From contig NZ_CP115174.1 of NCBI RefSeq assembly GCF_027625475.1, forward strand, positions 496,001-560,000: 64,000 nt of DNA, given 5' to 3'. Shown piece by piece: positions 26,745 to 35,566 of the stretch (its first letter is position 1; each line of letters starts with the position of its first letter). Source of the stretch: Sphingomonas abietis. Its GTDB lineage: Bacteria; Pseudomonadota; Alphaproteobacteria; Sphingomonadales; Sphingomonadaceae. Under the pieces are notes generated by a model. The model made no database searches. It saw only the letters and a program-made list of their open reading frames with translations, and was not told the DNA's origin. The position numbers and the translations under genes were made by a program.

Positions 26745-27949
26745 CGACCGACGTGATCCTCGACATTTCGCGCCTGATCTCGCGCGTGCGCTATGCGACG
26801 CCCTCGGGCGTCGATCGGGTGGAGATGGCCTACGCCAGGGGTTTGGACGCGCATTATGGCGAGCGGCTGGCATTCGCGGCGGTCCATCCCTCAGGGCTAT
26901 ATGGGCGCCTGAAGCGCGGTGCCGCGCTGGCCTATCTCGACGAACTGGAGCGGCGTTGGTCGAGCGAGGCCGATGGCCCGCGCCAGCGATCAATCGGCGC
27001 GGTCCTGCCGCAGCTGCTCAGGCTGCTGCCGACGGGGCGCGACGTCGGCAGGGGCGCCTCCGGACAGAGCGTCTATGTGCAGGCCTCGCCGCATCATCTG
27101 ACGGATGCCGCCAAGGTGCGCCGCATCCTCGCGCGGGAGCAGGCGAAATTCCTGTGTCTCGTCCACGATCTCATCCCGATCGAATATCCCGAATATGCCC
27201 GCCCTTCCGGCGCCGCCTTGCATCGCCGGCGCATGACGACGGTGGCGACGGCGATCGCGGAGACGGGCGGGGCGGCGATCGTCAATTCGGCGGCGACCGG
27301 CCGTTCGCTGCGGCCCTGGCTGACACCGGAAACCGCGATCCACGTCGCCCTGCTCGGCACGATGGCGCTGCCGGTGGCGGCCCCCGATCCGGGCGAAGGG
27401 CGGCCTTATTTCCTGTGCCTCGGCACCATCGAGCCGCGGAAGAACCATCTGCTGCTGCTCCATCTATGGCGCCATTTCGCCGAGACCCTGCCGCCCGAAA
27501 GCGTGCCCCGCCTGATCGTCATCGGCCGCCGGGGCTGGGAGAATGAGCAGATCATCGACATGCTGGAGCGCTGCCCCGCGCTGGAAGGCCATGTCGAGGA
27601 ACTGGGCGGCTGCCCGGATGGCCGGCTCTCCGCCCTGCTACGGGGCGCGCGGGCGTTGCTGATGCCCTCTTTTGCCGAGGGCTATGGCATGCCGGTGGCG
27701 GAGGCGCTGTCGGTGGGCACGCCGGTGATCAGCAGCGACATCGCCGCGTTGCGCGAGGTGGGTGGAGCGGTGCCCGAGTATCTCGATCCGCTCGATGGCG
27801 CCGGCTGGAAGGCGGCCGTGCTCGATCACGCGGCGCGGGGGACGCGCCATGCCGCGCAGATGGCGCGCCTGCCCGGCTGGCATAATCCAAGCTGGGCAGA
27901 GCATATCGACATCGTCGTCCAGGCGATCGGGCAGCTGCAGTCGGCCTGA
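26741..27949 (+). CDS. Glycosyltransferase family 4-like protein
   Basis: 402 residues, overlapping the kpsC-like stop by ATGA. The C-terminal Rossmann domain has YFLCLGTIEPRKNHLLLL, RLIVIGRRGWENEQI and the nucleotide-sugar motif PSFAEGYGMPVAEALSVGTPVISS with the E-x7-E pair. The N-terminal half begins with ILDISRLISRVRYATPSGVDRVE, a pattern common in mannosyltransferase-like GT4 enzymes that act on surface polysaccharides. Acceptor and donor are unknown; its position as the last gene of the Kdo operon suggests it extends or primes the same glycan. No membrane segment. Confidence 0.87.
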   Translation: MTTDVILDISRLISRVRYATPSGVDRVEMAYARGLDAHYGERLAFAAVHPSGLYGRLKRGAALAYLDELERRWSSEADGPRQRSIGAVLPQLLRLLPTGRDVGRGASGQSVYVQASPHHLTDAAKVRRILAREQAKFLCLVHDLIPIEYPEYARPSGAALHRRRMTTVATAIAETGGAAIVNSAATGRSLRPWLTPETAIHVALLGTMALPVAAPDPGEGRPYFLCLGTIEPRKNHLLLLHLWRHFAETLPPESVPRLIVIGRRGWENEQIIDMLERCPALEGHVEELGGCPDGRLSALLRGARALLMPSFAEGYGMPVAEALSVGTPVISSDIAALREVGGAVPEYLDPLDGAGWKAAVLDHAARGTRHAAQMARLPGWHNPSWAEHIDIVVQAIGQLQSA

Positions 27950-28007
27950 TAACATGGCGTTCCGGAATGCCTCGACCGCCCGGTGACGGCACCGGGCCGG
28001 CGCCCGC

Positions 28008-28646
28008 TCACGCCGTCCGGTCCGGCCCCTTGAGCGAGGTGATCCGCGAACCGAATACGCGATCCCAGAATATCGCCGAAATCGCGTAATTGCCGGTGGT
28101 CTTGGCGTAATGGTGGCGCATGTGATGGTGCTTAAGCGCCGACCCCAGCTTCCCGCGCATCGAGAATTGGTGGCAGGAATAGTGGACCGCATCGTAAATG
28201 ACGTAGCCGAGCATGAAGCCCAGCGCCGGCCATGTGCCCTGCGCACCCAGCGTTGCCACGAAGGCCAGCCAGGCCAGGCCCATCACCGCGATGCTGACCG
28301 GCAACGGCATGAGGCCGCGCAGCGGGTCGTTGGGGCTGTCATGATGATTGCCGTGGATCAGGTAGACCAGCCACTGCACGCCCGGCGAGTCACTCTCGAA
28401 ATGGAACAGGTAGCGGTGCATCGCATATTCGAACACGGACCATATGAGCAGCCCGACGACGAGAAAGCCCAGGGTCTCCAGCGGGGCATCCAGCGGCCGG
28501 GTGCGGTAGCATCCCACCCATGCGACCAGCGGCAGCATGACGATCCAGCCCAGCGCGAAGGTTCGCGCCGAGATGAGGCTGAGCCGCTCCAGCCGTTCGT
28601 TCTTGAACAGCCTGACGCGTTGCGGACCTGGAGATGGAGCAGGCAT
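28008..28646 (-). CDS. Fatty acid hydroxylase (FA2H/Scs7-like, sterol desaturase superfamily)
   Basis: 212 residues from ATG 28646; an in-frame TTG 13 codons upstream is possible but weaker. Four hydrophobic segments flank the di-iron histidine clusters: HRYLFH (about 100), HGNHH (about 119), HYSCHQ (about 175) and HHHMRHH (about 192). The HGNHHDSPNDPLRGLMPLP spacing matches fatty acid 2-hydroxylases that act on sphingolipid acyl chains. In sphingomonads, whose glycosphingolipids carry 2-hydroxymyristate, this is an attractive role, but the substrate is inferred. It is transcribed opposite to the GT4 gene. Confidence 0.87.
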   Translation of the reverse strand: MPAPSPGPQRVRLFKNERLERLSLISARTFALGWIVMLPLVAWVGCYRTRPLDAPLETLGFLVVGLLIWSVFEYAMHRYLFHFESDSPGVQWLVYLIHGNHHDSPNDPLRGLMPLPVSIAVMGLAWLAFVATLGAQGTWPALGFMLGYVIYDAVHYSCHQFSMRGKLGSALKHHHMRHHYAKTTGNYAISAIFWDRVFGSRITSLKGPDRTA

Positions 28647-28791
28647 GAGGCGGTCTTCTGGACAGGAGGTGTGCGGGGCTGTCAAGCTCGGAACGTCCTA
28701 CGAAGCCCGAGATGAGAGCTGGCGACGCGGCGCGGCGCGCGCCGACGGGGTGGATCGATCACGGCGCTGCCCGGGCCGGCTCCATCCTGCG

Positions 28792-30033
28792 TCATTCGGG
28801 CGCAATCGGATGACCTTCGAGCCGCGCCACGGCGTGGCGGACCACCCTGTCGAGCGCCTCTTCGGAAAAGAAGCCGCCGGGGATCAGGCAGCGCTCCACC
28901 AGCACGCGGCGAAAGGCCTTGAAGGTCTCGGCCGAAGGCGGTTCAGGATTGCACCAGAAGGAATCGAGGCCATCCTGGCAGGTCAGCTCCGGGATGTCGT
29001 AGACCGCATGGCCCAGCGCCACGACCGGCACCCCCGCCGCGAGCGCGAAGGTTCCGCTGGTGCTGTTGATGGTCACGACGCCGCGCGAACCCTGGGTCAC
29101 CGGCACGATGTCGCCCCAGGCGAGATAATCGACACGATCCGCGACGCCGCTGGCGGCGGCGAAGTCGGCGGCGATCTGTTCCCAGTCCTGCACGCCGTTA
29201 TCGAGCGGATGCTCCTTGACCACCAGGCGGGTGTCCGCGGGGGCATGGGCGGCGAACGACCCGATCACCAGCTGCAAGGCATCAGCGATACCCACGAACG
29301 GCGAATGCAGGCGGATCTGCGCATCGGAATCGAGCTGCATCGGGAACAGGAAATAAGGATCGCCGCTGTTCTGCAATCGGGTGACCAGCGCCGCAGCCTT
29401 CGCCTCGCGTTCCTTGCGGCGCGATAGCTTGCGCCACCATCCCATGCCTTCGACCAGCGGATGCCACGGCCGGTGGTTGCTCCAGCCGGGATAGCGCCAG
29501 CGTGTCAGCACGTCGGCGAGATTATAGGCGACGCCCTCCATCGCGCGGCGACGGAAGGAGGAGGGAACCTGGCTATGGGCGGGAACGGGGGGAAGGGTCG
29601 CGGCGATCGCGCGATACCAGGCGGGATCACGCGGCAGCGAGGAGTGGCCGTTGACGCCGCCCAACTCCAGCGTGACCCAATCGGGCCGGATATAGCCTTC
29701 CTCGAAGACATGGACCGGAATCCCGAGGGCGCGACAGACGCGGATCGCCGGCATGTGATGATCGCGACAGTCGCCGAACAGCACCACGTCGGTCACCGCC
29801 TTCTCGTGCATCAGCCGCTCGAGCCAGTGCGGCCAGTCCGCCAGCGTGCCGCGATAGTCGATCCCGCCGGGCAGACCCCAGAACAGGCGGTCGCCGCCGT
29901 TGAAATTGATCTTGTGTACGCGGTGTCCGGCACCGGTGAGTTCCTGGCCGAGGCGGCGGAACAGCCGGCCCATCAGGCCTTGCAACAGCAGAACGGACCG
30001 TGTGCCTCCGGCCATGATTCGATGTTCACGCAT
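28792..30033 (-). CDS. Capsular polysaccharide Kdo transferase, KpsS-like
   Basis: 413 residues from ATG 30033 (an ATG six codons later is also possible). The KpsS pattern is clear: LLLQGLMGRLFRRLGQELTGAGH, then NFNGGDRLFWG, VVLFGDCRDHHMPAIRVCRALGIPVHVFEEGYIRPDWVTLE, WRKLSRRKE, YFLFPMQLDSDAQIR, VKEHPLDNG and TINSTSGTFALAAGVPVVALG. KpsS adds the first Kdo to phosphatidylglycerol in ABC-transporter capsule systems, before KpsC extends it. It is in the same 10-kb cluster as the CMP-Kdo genes but on the opposite strand, with a 272-base divergent region before the LTA-synthase-like gene. Confidence 0.87.
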   Translation of the reverse strand: MREHRIMAGGTRSVLLLQGLMGRLFRRLGQELTGAGHRVHKINFNGGDRLFWGLPGGIDYRGTLADWPHWLERLMHEKAVTDVVLFGDCRDHHMPAIRVCRALGIPVHVFEEGYIRPDWVTLELGGVNGHSSLPRDPAWYRAIAATLPPVPAHSQVPSSFRRRAMEGVAYNLADVLTRWRYPGWSNHRPWHPLVEGMGWWRKLSRRKEREAKAAALVTRLQNSGDPYFLFPMQLDSDAQIRLHSPFVGIADALQLVIGSFAAHAPADTRLVVKEHPLDNGVQDWEQIAADFAAASGVADRVDYLAWGDIVPVTQGSRGVVTINSTSGTFALAAGVPVVALGHAVYDIPELTCQDGLDSFWCNPEPPSAETFKAFRRVLVERCLIPGGFFSEEALDRVVRHAVARLEGHPIAPE

Positions 30034-30305
30034 ACCAGAAAACGGGCTCCGTACAGGCACTCCGGGTATAGCTGGCATATCACGCGCCGGCCGACCCAGC
30101 TCGGTCTCTCGGTCAGCGTTAGGGAGGCTTGCCATCCGCGGCAAGTTCGCCGGCCCCTGCATTCCTCAAGACCCCATATTTTCATGACGAAGACACTTGA
30201 TGACAGCCTTGGTCGCCGTCGTTATGAGCCGATCGCCTTTCGCGGGGCAGGGCGCCAAATGGATGGCAGGCATAGTTCGTTATCAGGTAGCGGCGTACCA
30301 ATGCA

Positions 30306-31799
30306 GTGACGTGTGACGGACTGACATATGCGGCACTGCCGGTCGGCAGTGCATTGCTCGCGATTGTGATCGATGCGGTGGTGCGCCCCCGGCGGTCGGA
30401 TTATCCCATGGCCATGCCGCGCGAAGGGCCAGGGCTGTGGCTGCTCGCCTGCATGACAATCGCGCTCTACGGCCTGTTCCTGGTGCTGTGCGGCAATATC
30501 TGGGTGTCGGCCACTCTCGCGTTGGCGGTGCAGGCGCTGCTCGTGCTGGCGTCCAACACCAAACATGCCATGCTCGGCGAATCGTTGCTTTTCTCGGATC
30601 TCGCGCTGCTCGGTGCGGTGTTCCGTCATCCCCAATTCTATCTGTCGACGGTGAGGCTTTGGCAGCGCGTGGTGGTCGGCCTTGTCGCGGCCGCGTTGCT
30701 GGCGGGGATCGGCTGGCTGTCGGTGGCCGATCCCGGCGCGCACCTCGCGGGGGTGCTGATGCTGGCGGCGGGGTTGGTCGCGCTGGCATTCTCGCTGGCG
30801 GTGTCGCCATGGCGGAATCTCGCCCGCGTGCCCGATGCCGACAATGATACCTATCGGCTGGGCCTGTTGCCGGTTCTGCTGCTCTACTGGTGGCGCTGGC
30901 GTGAGAGCCGCGATCCGGCGCCCTCGTCGCCCCAGGCTCGCCACGCCCCGCAGGATCCGCCCGAACTTGTCGTCATGATCCAATGCGAGAGCTTCGCCGA
31001 TCCGGCGGATTTGTTCGGCGATCCCGCACTGGCGCTGCCGGGCCTCGCCTTCGCGCGGCAGCATGCGTGGCAGTGGGGCAATCTCGCGGTCAGCGGCTTC
31101 GGTGCCTATACGATGCGAACCGAATATGGCGTGTTGTTCGGACGCGACGAGGATGTGCTCGGCTTCCGGCGCTACGACCCGTTCCTGACCGCGCTGGGCG
31201 AGGCGTCCTGGGCGTTGCCGGCGCGGCTCGGGCAGGCGGGCTGGCGCAGCGCCTTCCTGCATCCCCACGACATGCGGTTCTACGGGCGAGACCGGATCAT
31301 GCCGGCCGGCGGCTTCGCCGAACTGGTCGGCGAGGGCCGCTTCACCCCGCCGGGGCCGGGGGAAGGTCGCTATGTCACCGACGCCGCGATCGCGGATGAA
31401 ATCCTCGCCCTCGCGAGCGACGCGACCGGGCCGAATTTCTTCTACGCCGTCACGATCGAGAATCACGGTCCCTGGGCGCGGGATGGCGGCGGAGATCTTG
31501 TCGACGGCTATCTTCGGCTCGTGCGCAACAGCGACGCCATGCTGACCGATCTGGTGACGCGGCTGGCGGCCTTGAAGCGCCCGGCTCTCCTCGTCTTCTT
31601 CGGCGATCATCGGCCCAGCATTCCAGGCGCCACCGCGCCGGGCGGTGCGCGCGATACGCCCTATGTGATGATCCGCATCGACGGGGACGGCAAAATCCGT
31701 CCGGGCGACAACCGCTCTCGGGATATCACGCCCGCGGGTCTTCACCACGCGGTGCTCGATACCGTTTTCGGGCCTGTCGCCACATTTCCGGAAGCCTGA
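30306..31799 (+). CDS. LTA synthase-like sulfatase-fold membrane enzyme (phosphoglycerol/phosphoethanolamine transferase family)
   Basis: 497 residues from GTG 30306, the first start after an in-frame stop. Four or five membrane helices occupy residues 1-200. The extracytoplasmic alkaline-phosphatase-superfamily domain follows: VMIQCESFADPADL at about 222, SGFGAYTMRTEYGVLFGRD with the catalytic threonine region at about 260, HPHDMRFYGRD, TIENHGPW and FFGDHRPSIPG carrying the second metal site. Relatives transfer phosphoglycerol or phosphoethanolamine from lipid to glycans. Position beside kpsS suggests decoration of the surface glycan or of a lipid-linked intermediate; this is inference. Confidence 0.85.
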   Translation: MTCDGLTYAALPVGSALLAIVIDAVVRPRRSDYPMAMPREGPGLWLLACMTIALYGLFLVLCGNIWVSATLALAVQALLVLASNTKHAMLGESLLFSDLALLGAVFRHPQFYLSTVRLWQRVVVGLVAAALLAGIGWLSVADPGAHLAGVLMLAAGLVALAFSLAVSPWRNLARVPDADNDTYRLGLLPVLLLYWWRWRESRDPAPSSPQARHAPQDPPELVVMIQCESFADPADLFGDPALALPGLAFARQHAWQWGNLAVSGFGAYTMRTEYGVLFGRDEDVLGFRRYDPFLTALGEASWALPARLGQAGWRSAFLHPHDMRFYGRDRIMPAGGFAELVGEGRFTPPGPGEGRYVTDAAIADEILALASDATGPNFFYAVTIENHGPWARDGGGDLVDGYLRLVRNSDAMLTDLVTRLAALKRPALLVFFGDHRPSIPGATAPGGARDTPYVMIRIDGDGKIRPGDNRSRDITPAGLHHAVLDTVFGPVATFPEA

Positions 31800-31826
31800 C
31801 CGCGATCGGTTCGGGCGGCCTGCCGG

Positions 31827-32525
31827 CTATGTGCGCCGATACCGGAAATACCAGACCTCATGGCCCTTGGCGCGGGCCTTGGCTTCGTAGCGGGTCTCGG
31901 GCCAGTCGTCCGGGCGGACGAGGAAATCCTGCGGCCCTTCGGCCAGCCATTCGAACTGGGGCAGGCCGGCCATCACCATCATCGCCCAGCGGACATAGAC
32001 GGGGTGATCGGTGCCGAAGCGGAATTCGCCGCCGGGCTTCAGCTTGGATGCCAGCAGCCCGATCGGGCCCGGGTTCATGAAGCGCCGCTTGGCGTGGCGC
32101 GCCTTGGGCCAGGGATCGGGATGGAGCAGCCATGCCCGCTCCAGGCTGGCATCGGGCAGCCGCTCCAGCACTTCGATCGCGTCGCCCATATGGATGCGGA
32201 CATTGGCCGCGACATCGCGATCGCGGACCTGCATCAGCGCGCCGACCACGCCATCGAGGAAGGGTTCGCAGCCGATGAAACCCATCTCCGGGCGCATCGC
32301 GGCCTGTTGGGCCATATGCTCGCCCTTGCCGAAACCGATCTCGATCGCCAGCGGACGGGGCTGGTCGTCCGGGCCAGGGCCGAACAGCGTTTCGGCATCG
32401 AGCGCGCCGTCGCCCGGCACGGCGAGGCCTGGCAGCATGTCTTCGAGCAGTTGGGCCTGTCCATCGCGCAAGGCATGGCCCTGGCGGCGGCCATAGAGGC
32501 GGCGGATCGTCAGCGGGTCGGTCAT
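31827..32525 (-). CDS. trmB: tRNA (guanine-N7-)-methyltransferase
   Basis: 232 residues from ATG 32525. The SAM-binding motif IEIGFGKGEHM, FIGCEPFLDGV, the LLHPDPWPKARHAKRRF motif and FGTDHPVYVRWAM are those of TrmB, which methylates G46 of tRNA. The N-terminal TIRRLYGRRQGHALR segment is typical. It converges on the LTA-synthase-like gene with a 27-base gap. Confidence 0.96.
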   Translation of the reverse strand: MTDPLTIRRLYGRRQGHALRDGQAQLLEDMLPGLAVPGDGALDAETLFGPGPDDQPRPLAIEIGFGKGEHMAQQAAMRPEMGFIGCEPFLDGVVGALMQVRDRDVAANVRIHMGDAIEVLERLPDASLERAWLLHPDPWPKARHAKRRFMNPGPIGLLASKLKPGGEFRFGTDHPVYVRWAMMVMAGLPQFEWLAEGPQDFLVRPDDWPETRYEAKARAKGHEVWYFRYRRT

Positions 32526-32612
32526 CGCGCGCGCCTTAGCGCGTGGTGGCGCGCCTTGCACCCCCGGAACGCACCCGATTGCAACTCGTTGAGGAGGAAG
32601 AGGAGATCGACC

Positions 32613-32933
32613 ATGGCCGCAGAACAGGATCCGCGTCTCGACAAGGCGCTCGACAGCATATCCGTCGCCCCGCCCAAGCCGGCGGACGGCGAGACGACCG
32701 ATCAGGAATTGGCCGGGGAACAGCCCGAGGTGCGCGAGGCGCATGATGCCGAGCATCATGAGGAACTGACGAAGGATCCGTCGGACGAGGAAGGAAAGCT
32801 GGACGTCGGGCTCGACGAAAGCTTCCCGAGTTCCGATCCGGCGTCGTCCACCCAGCCGGGGCACAGCGATCCCGCCCCATCCTCCGGCTATGACGAGGAC
32901 GCGGAGAAGGCACGCGAAAAAGCCGGCCAATAG
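32613..32933 (+). CDS. Small acidic protein with DESFPSSDP motif
   Basis: 106 residues, strongly acidic and probably disordered. GAGGAAGAGGAG precedes the ATG by a good distance. It contains LDVGLDESFPSSDPASSTQPGH, a variant of the DESFPASDPP motif that recurs in short uncharacterised bacterial proteins, here flanked by a Glu/Asp/His-rich region. There is no signal peptide, membrane segment or known domain. It diverges from trmB and stands alone. Function unknown. Confidence 0.75.
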   Translation: MAAEQDPRLDKALDSISVAPPKPADGETTDQELAGEQPEVREAHDAEHHEELTKDPSDEEGKLDVGLDESFPSSDPASSTQPGHSDPAPSSGYDEDAEKAREKAGQ

Positions 32934-33253
32934 TCCCTCGTCGCCCTGCACGGGCAGGGCACCCGAGGCTGCCGGCGAACATTTTGCGAGTGTTCAGACC
33001 GGCGACGCACGGCTCGGCCGCGGTTCGGCCGCGGCTGGCCGGGCGTGGTCGATGCCGAGCAGCCTAGACTTTGGGCTAGTCACGCATCTGCAACACCCGT
33101 GTCGTTTTCCCGACTTTCCACAGCTTTGCGACGTACAGATGTTGCGTCGCAACACGATCCATGCTTCGATTCGGCATCGGAATCGTGGTTGGTTAAGCCT
33201 CGCGTAACCGGCGAGGTGTAATCTCCACGACACGAATGGTGGGGAATGACGGC
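32934..33253. other. Non-coding stretch with an inverted repeat
   Basis: About 320 bases between the acidic protein and the next gene contain no credible coding frame. The only structure I see is TTGCGACG (33126-33133) with its exact reverse complement CGTCGCAA (33145-33152), separated by 11 bases. The right arm also sits inside a smaller palindrome GTTGCG-T-CGCAAC (33141-33153). This lies about 100 bases before the next start and could be an operator. Confidence 0.5.
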
Positions 33254-33802
33254 ATGGGAACGACGGCAAGACCAGCGGACGGTGCGATGACCTTGGCGGA
33301 GATGAAGGAGTTCGCTTCCTTCCCCGCCGCGACGCAGCGATACATCCGCCGGTCTCTGGACGTCGGGCTCGAACGGCAGGATGCGCTCGGGCGATGGTCG
33401 CGCGACGTGGTGGAGGCGGCGAGCATCCGCGCCCAGACGCGGGTCTATAGCCGGCTTGACGGTCTGCGCGGCATCATCCCGGACGACAGCGGCCTCGATG
33501 CGATGGAGCCGTTCATGGCCCCGCTGGTGACGATCTCGGCGTTCGATCTCGGCCAGGACCGGCTGTGCAGTTTCGGCGCCTACCGCTTCCTCTACGAGCG
33601 CCTGCTGGGCGCGCCGGTGCGGCCCTGGCTGCCGGGCGCCTTCTGCGCGGCGGCGGCATTGCCGCATCTCCATCCCGATCGGCGACGCGCGCTGCTCCAG
33701 TCGATCAGCGAGGCGGCGGCGACGGCGGCGGGCTGGTCGGCACGCGAACCCAGTTTCTACCCGGAGTGGGTGGAGAAGGTGGACAGCCGGCAGGCCAATT
33801 GA
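33254..33802 (+). CDS. Protein of unknown function, soluble and helical
   Basis: 182 residues from ATG 33254, chosen because GGGGAA sits at proper distance; an ATG 18 bases upstream (33236) is also in frame. Features: a mostly helical, soluble protein with MTLAEMKEFASFPAATQRYIRRSLDVG, several Arg/Asp pairs, and two cysteines (RLCSFG, AFCAAAAL). The middle segment LVTISAFDLGQDRLCSFGAYRFLYERLLG is the most conserved-looking. I recognise no family. An inverted repeat lies in the upstream region. It precedes manA in the same direction by 118 bases. Confidence 0.7.
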   Translation: MGTTARPADGAMTLAEMKEFASFPAATQRYIRRSLDVGLERQDALGRWSRDVVEAASIRAQTRVYSRLDGLRGIIPDDSGLDAMEPFMAPLVTISAFDLGQDRLCSFGAYRFLYERLLGAPVRPWLPGAFCAAAALPHLHPDRRRALLQSISEAAATAAGWSAREPSFYPEWVEKVDSRQAN

Positions 33803-33920
33803 GGCCTTGTTGACCGGGTTCGCGGGCTGAATCCCGCGAAATCGTCACGGGCGCTTGAGCGGGCGGAGGAAACACGGCAGGGATTGGGGCGTTCGACGAC
33901 CCTTGCTCCTGGAGATTCCG

Positions 33921-34772
33921 ATGCCCGCCATCCGCCTCGAAACCAAGCGCGTCGAAAAGCCCTGGGGGCGGCACGATCTGTGGCCGGGCTTCGAGGATGC
34001 GCCCGCGGGCAGCCCGCCGATCGGCGAGGTGTGGTTCCAGGCACCGAAGGGCGTCGGCGAGGACGATCCCGAGCTGCTGATCAAATATCTGTTCACCGCC
34101 GAGAAGCTCTCGGTGCAGGTCCACCCCACCGACGATTATGCCCGCGCCCATGGCCATGAGCGCGGCAAGAGCGAGGCGTGGCAGATCCTGTCCGCCGATC
34201 CGCACGCCACCATCGCGATCGGCACGCTGAAGCCGATGACCAAGGACGAGCTGCGCGCCGATGCCGAGGATGGCTCGATCGACGGCAAGCTGGACTGGAA
34301 ATCGGTGAAGGCGGACGAGTTCTGGTATTCGCCGGCCGGCACCATCCATGCGATCGGGCCGGGGCTGGTGCTGGTCGAGATCCAGCAGAATGTCGATCTC
34401 ACCTACCGGCTCTATGATTATGGCAGCGATCGCGAGCTGCATCTGGACGATGGCGTCGCGGTGTCCGATCCGGTGCCCTATATCGCCCCCTTCACGCCTT
34501 ATGATCTGGGCGAGGGCCGCAGGATCCTGTCCGGCGAGGGCGCCTTCGTGGTCGAGCGCTGGACGAGCGCGCGCGCCGGCACGCTCAAGGCGACGCATGA
34601 CCGGCCGGTGTGGCTGGTGCCGCTCAAGGGCGACGGGGTGCTGGCGGGCGAGGCGATCGGCGCCGGCGGCGTGTGGCTGGCCGACAGCGACGTCGCGCTG
34701 GAGGCGAAGGACGGCATCGATCTGCTGATCGCCTATCCGGGCGGCGCGGTGAACGAGGCGGTGCTCGCCTGA
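33921..34772 (+). CDS. manA: Class I mannose-6-phosphate isomerase
   Basis: 283 residues from ATG 33921, with GGAGA upstream. The cupin metal-binding motif is LSVQVHPTDDYARAHGHERGKSEAW at about residues 68-92, and the later TIHAIGPGLVLVEIQQNVDLTYRLYDYG block carries the remaining ligand and substrate residues. The enzyme interconverts mannose 6-phosphate and fructose 6-phosphate, supplying GDP-mannose for surface glycans. It is the short bacterial form, lacking the helical insert of enteric ManA. Confidence 0.93.
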   Translation: MPAIRLETKRVEKPWGRHDLWPGFEDAPAGSPPIGEVWFQAPKGVGEDDPELLIKYLFTAEKLSVQVHPTDDYARAHGHERGKSEAWQILSADPHATIAIGTLKPMTKDELRADAEDGSIDGKLDWKSVKADEFWYSPAGTIHAIGPGLVLVEIQQNVDLTYRLYDYGSDRELHLDDGVAVSDPVPYIAPFTPYDLGEGRRILSGEGAFVVERWTSARAGTLKATHDRPVWLVPLKGDGVLAGEAIGAGGVWLADSDVALEAKDGIDLLIAYPGGAVNEAVLA

Positions 34773-34815
34773 GCGGGCGAGCGGCGTGATGACCGGGGCG
34801 CTGCCGCGGCCGGGG

Positions 34816-34837
34816 TGAACGGCCTGAGCTCCGTTCA
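34816..34837. terminator. Possible terminator between manA and the crp-family gene
   Basis: A 7-bp stem (TGAACGG at 34816-34822 with CCGTTCA at 34831-34837) lies between two convergent genes and overlaps the stop codon of the leftward one. No T-run follows, so assignment as a terminator is tentative. Confidence 0.35.
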
Positions 34838-35566
34838 GCCTGTCGGCAGCCAGCTGGTGTCGATCGTCGCGAAGCGGTCGATATGGTTGGCGACGCCCGC
34901 CAGTCGGGTTTCGTCGAGGATATGAACGCGGCCATGGGTGCGCGCGATCAAGCCCTCTTCCGCCAATTGCCGCATCATCCGGTTGACATGGACGGCGGTG
35001 AGCCCGGTCGCGTCGCCAATCTCTTCCTGGGTCAGCGGCAGCGGGATGCCATGGGTGACGTCCTCGCCGCCCGCCCGCAGCCGGCTCGATATGTCGCAGA
35101 TCAGGGCGGCGACGCGCGCCTTGGCGGAGGTGCGACCGACCGAGGCGAGGCGATCGGCCAGCGCCACCCGCTCGGCCTGCGCCAGCGTGTAGAGCAGCAG
35201 GCCGAGGCGCGGATGCCGCTCGAACAATGCCCGCAGGGCGGCCTTGTCGATGATCCGCACCATCGCATCGGTGGCGGCGATCAGCGTGAACGGCGCCTTG
35301 TCCCACGGCATGCCGGCATCGCCGGCAAATTCGCAGGGCAGGTGGATCGAGAGGATCTGGCGATTGCCGTCGGGCAGCAGGATCGAGGAATAGAGCCAGC
35401 CGCGCTCGACCACATAGAGTTCGCGCGCGGAGGCCTGTTCGGCGCGCAGCACGGTGCCGCGCGGCACCAGCCGTTCGGCCTCTCCCAGCTCCCCGAGCGC
35501 ATCGCGCTCTGACTCGACAAGACGCAGATACCGGCCGAGCCGCTCCGCCAGAAAGCCTTGATTCAC
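34835..35566 (-). CDS. Crp/Fnr family transcriptional regulator
   Basis: 243 residues from GTG 35566, preceded by GGAGAACAG at ideal spacing. A cyclic-nucleotide-binding-like beta-roll covers about residues 20-140 (RLVPRGTVLRAEQASARELYVVERGWLYSS), and a C-terminal winged helix has PLTQEEIGDATGLTAVHVNRMMRQLAEEGLI at about 180-210. There is no N-terminal cysteine cluster, so it is not an Fnr-type iron-sulfur sensor. The ligand is unknown. It diverges from murA with 160 bases between. Confidence 0.9.
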   Translation of the reverse strand: MNQGFLAERLGRYLRLVESERDALGELGEAERLVPRGTVLRAEQASARELYVVERGWLYSSILLPDGNRQILSIHLPCEFAGDAGMPWDKAPFTLIAATDAMVRIIDKAALRALFERHPRLGLLLYTLAQAERVALADRLASVGRTSAKARVAALICDISSRLRAGGEDVTHGIPLPLTQEEIGDATGLTAVHVNRMMRQLAEEGLIARTHGRVHILDETRLAGVANHIDRFATIDTSWLPTG

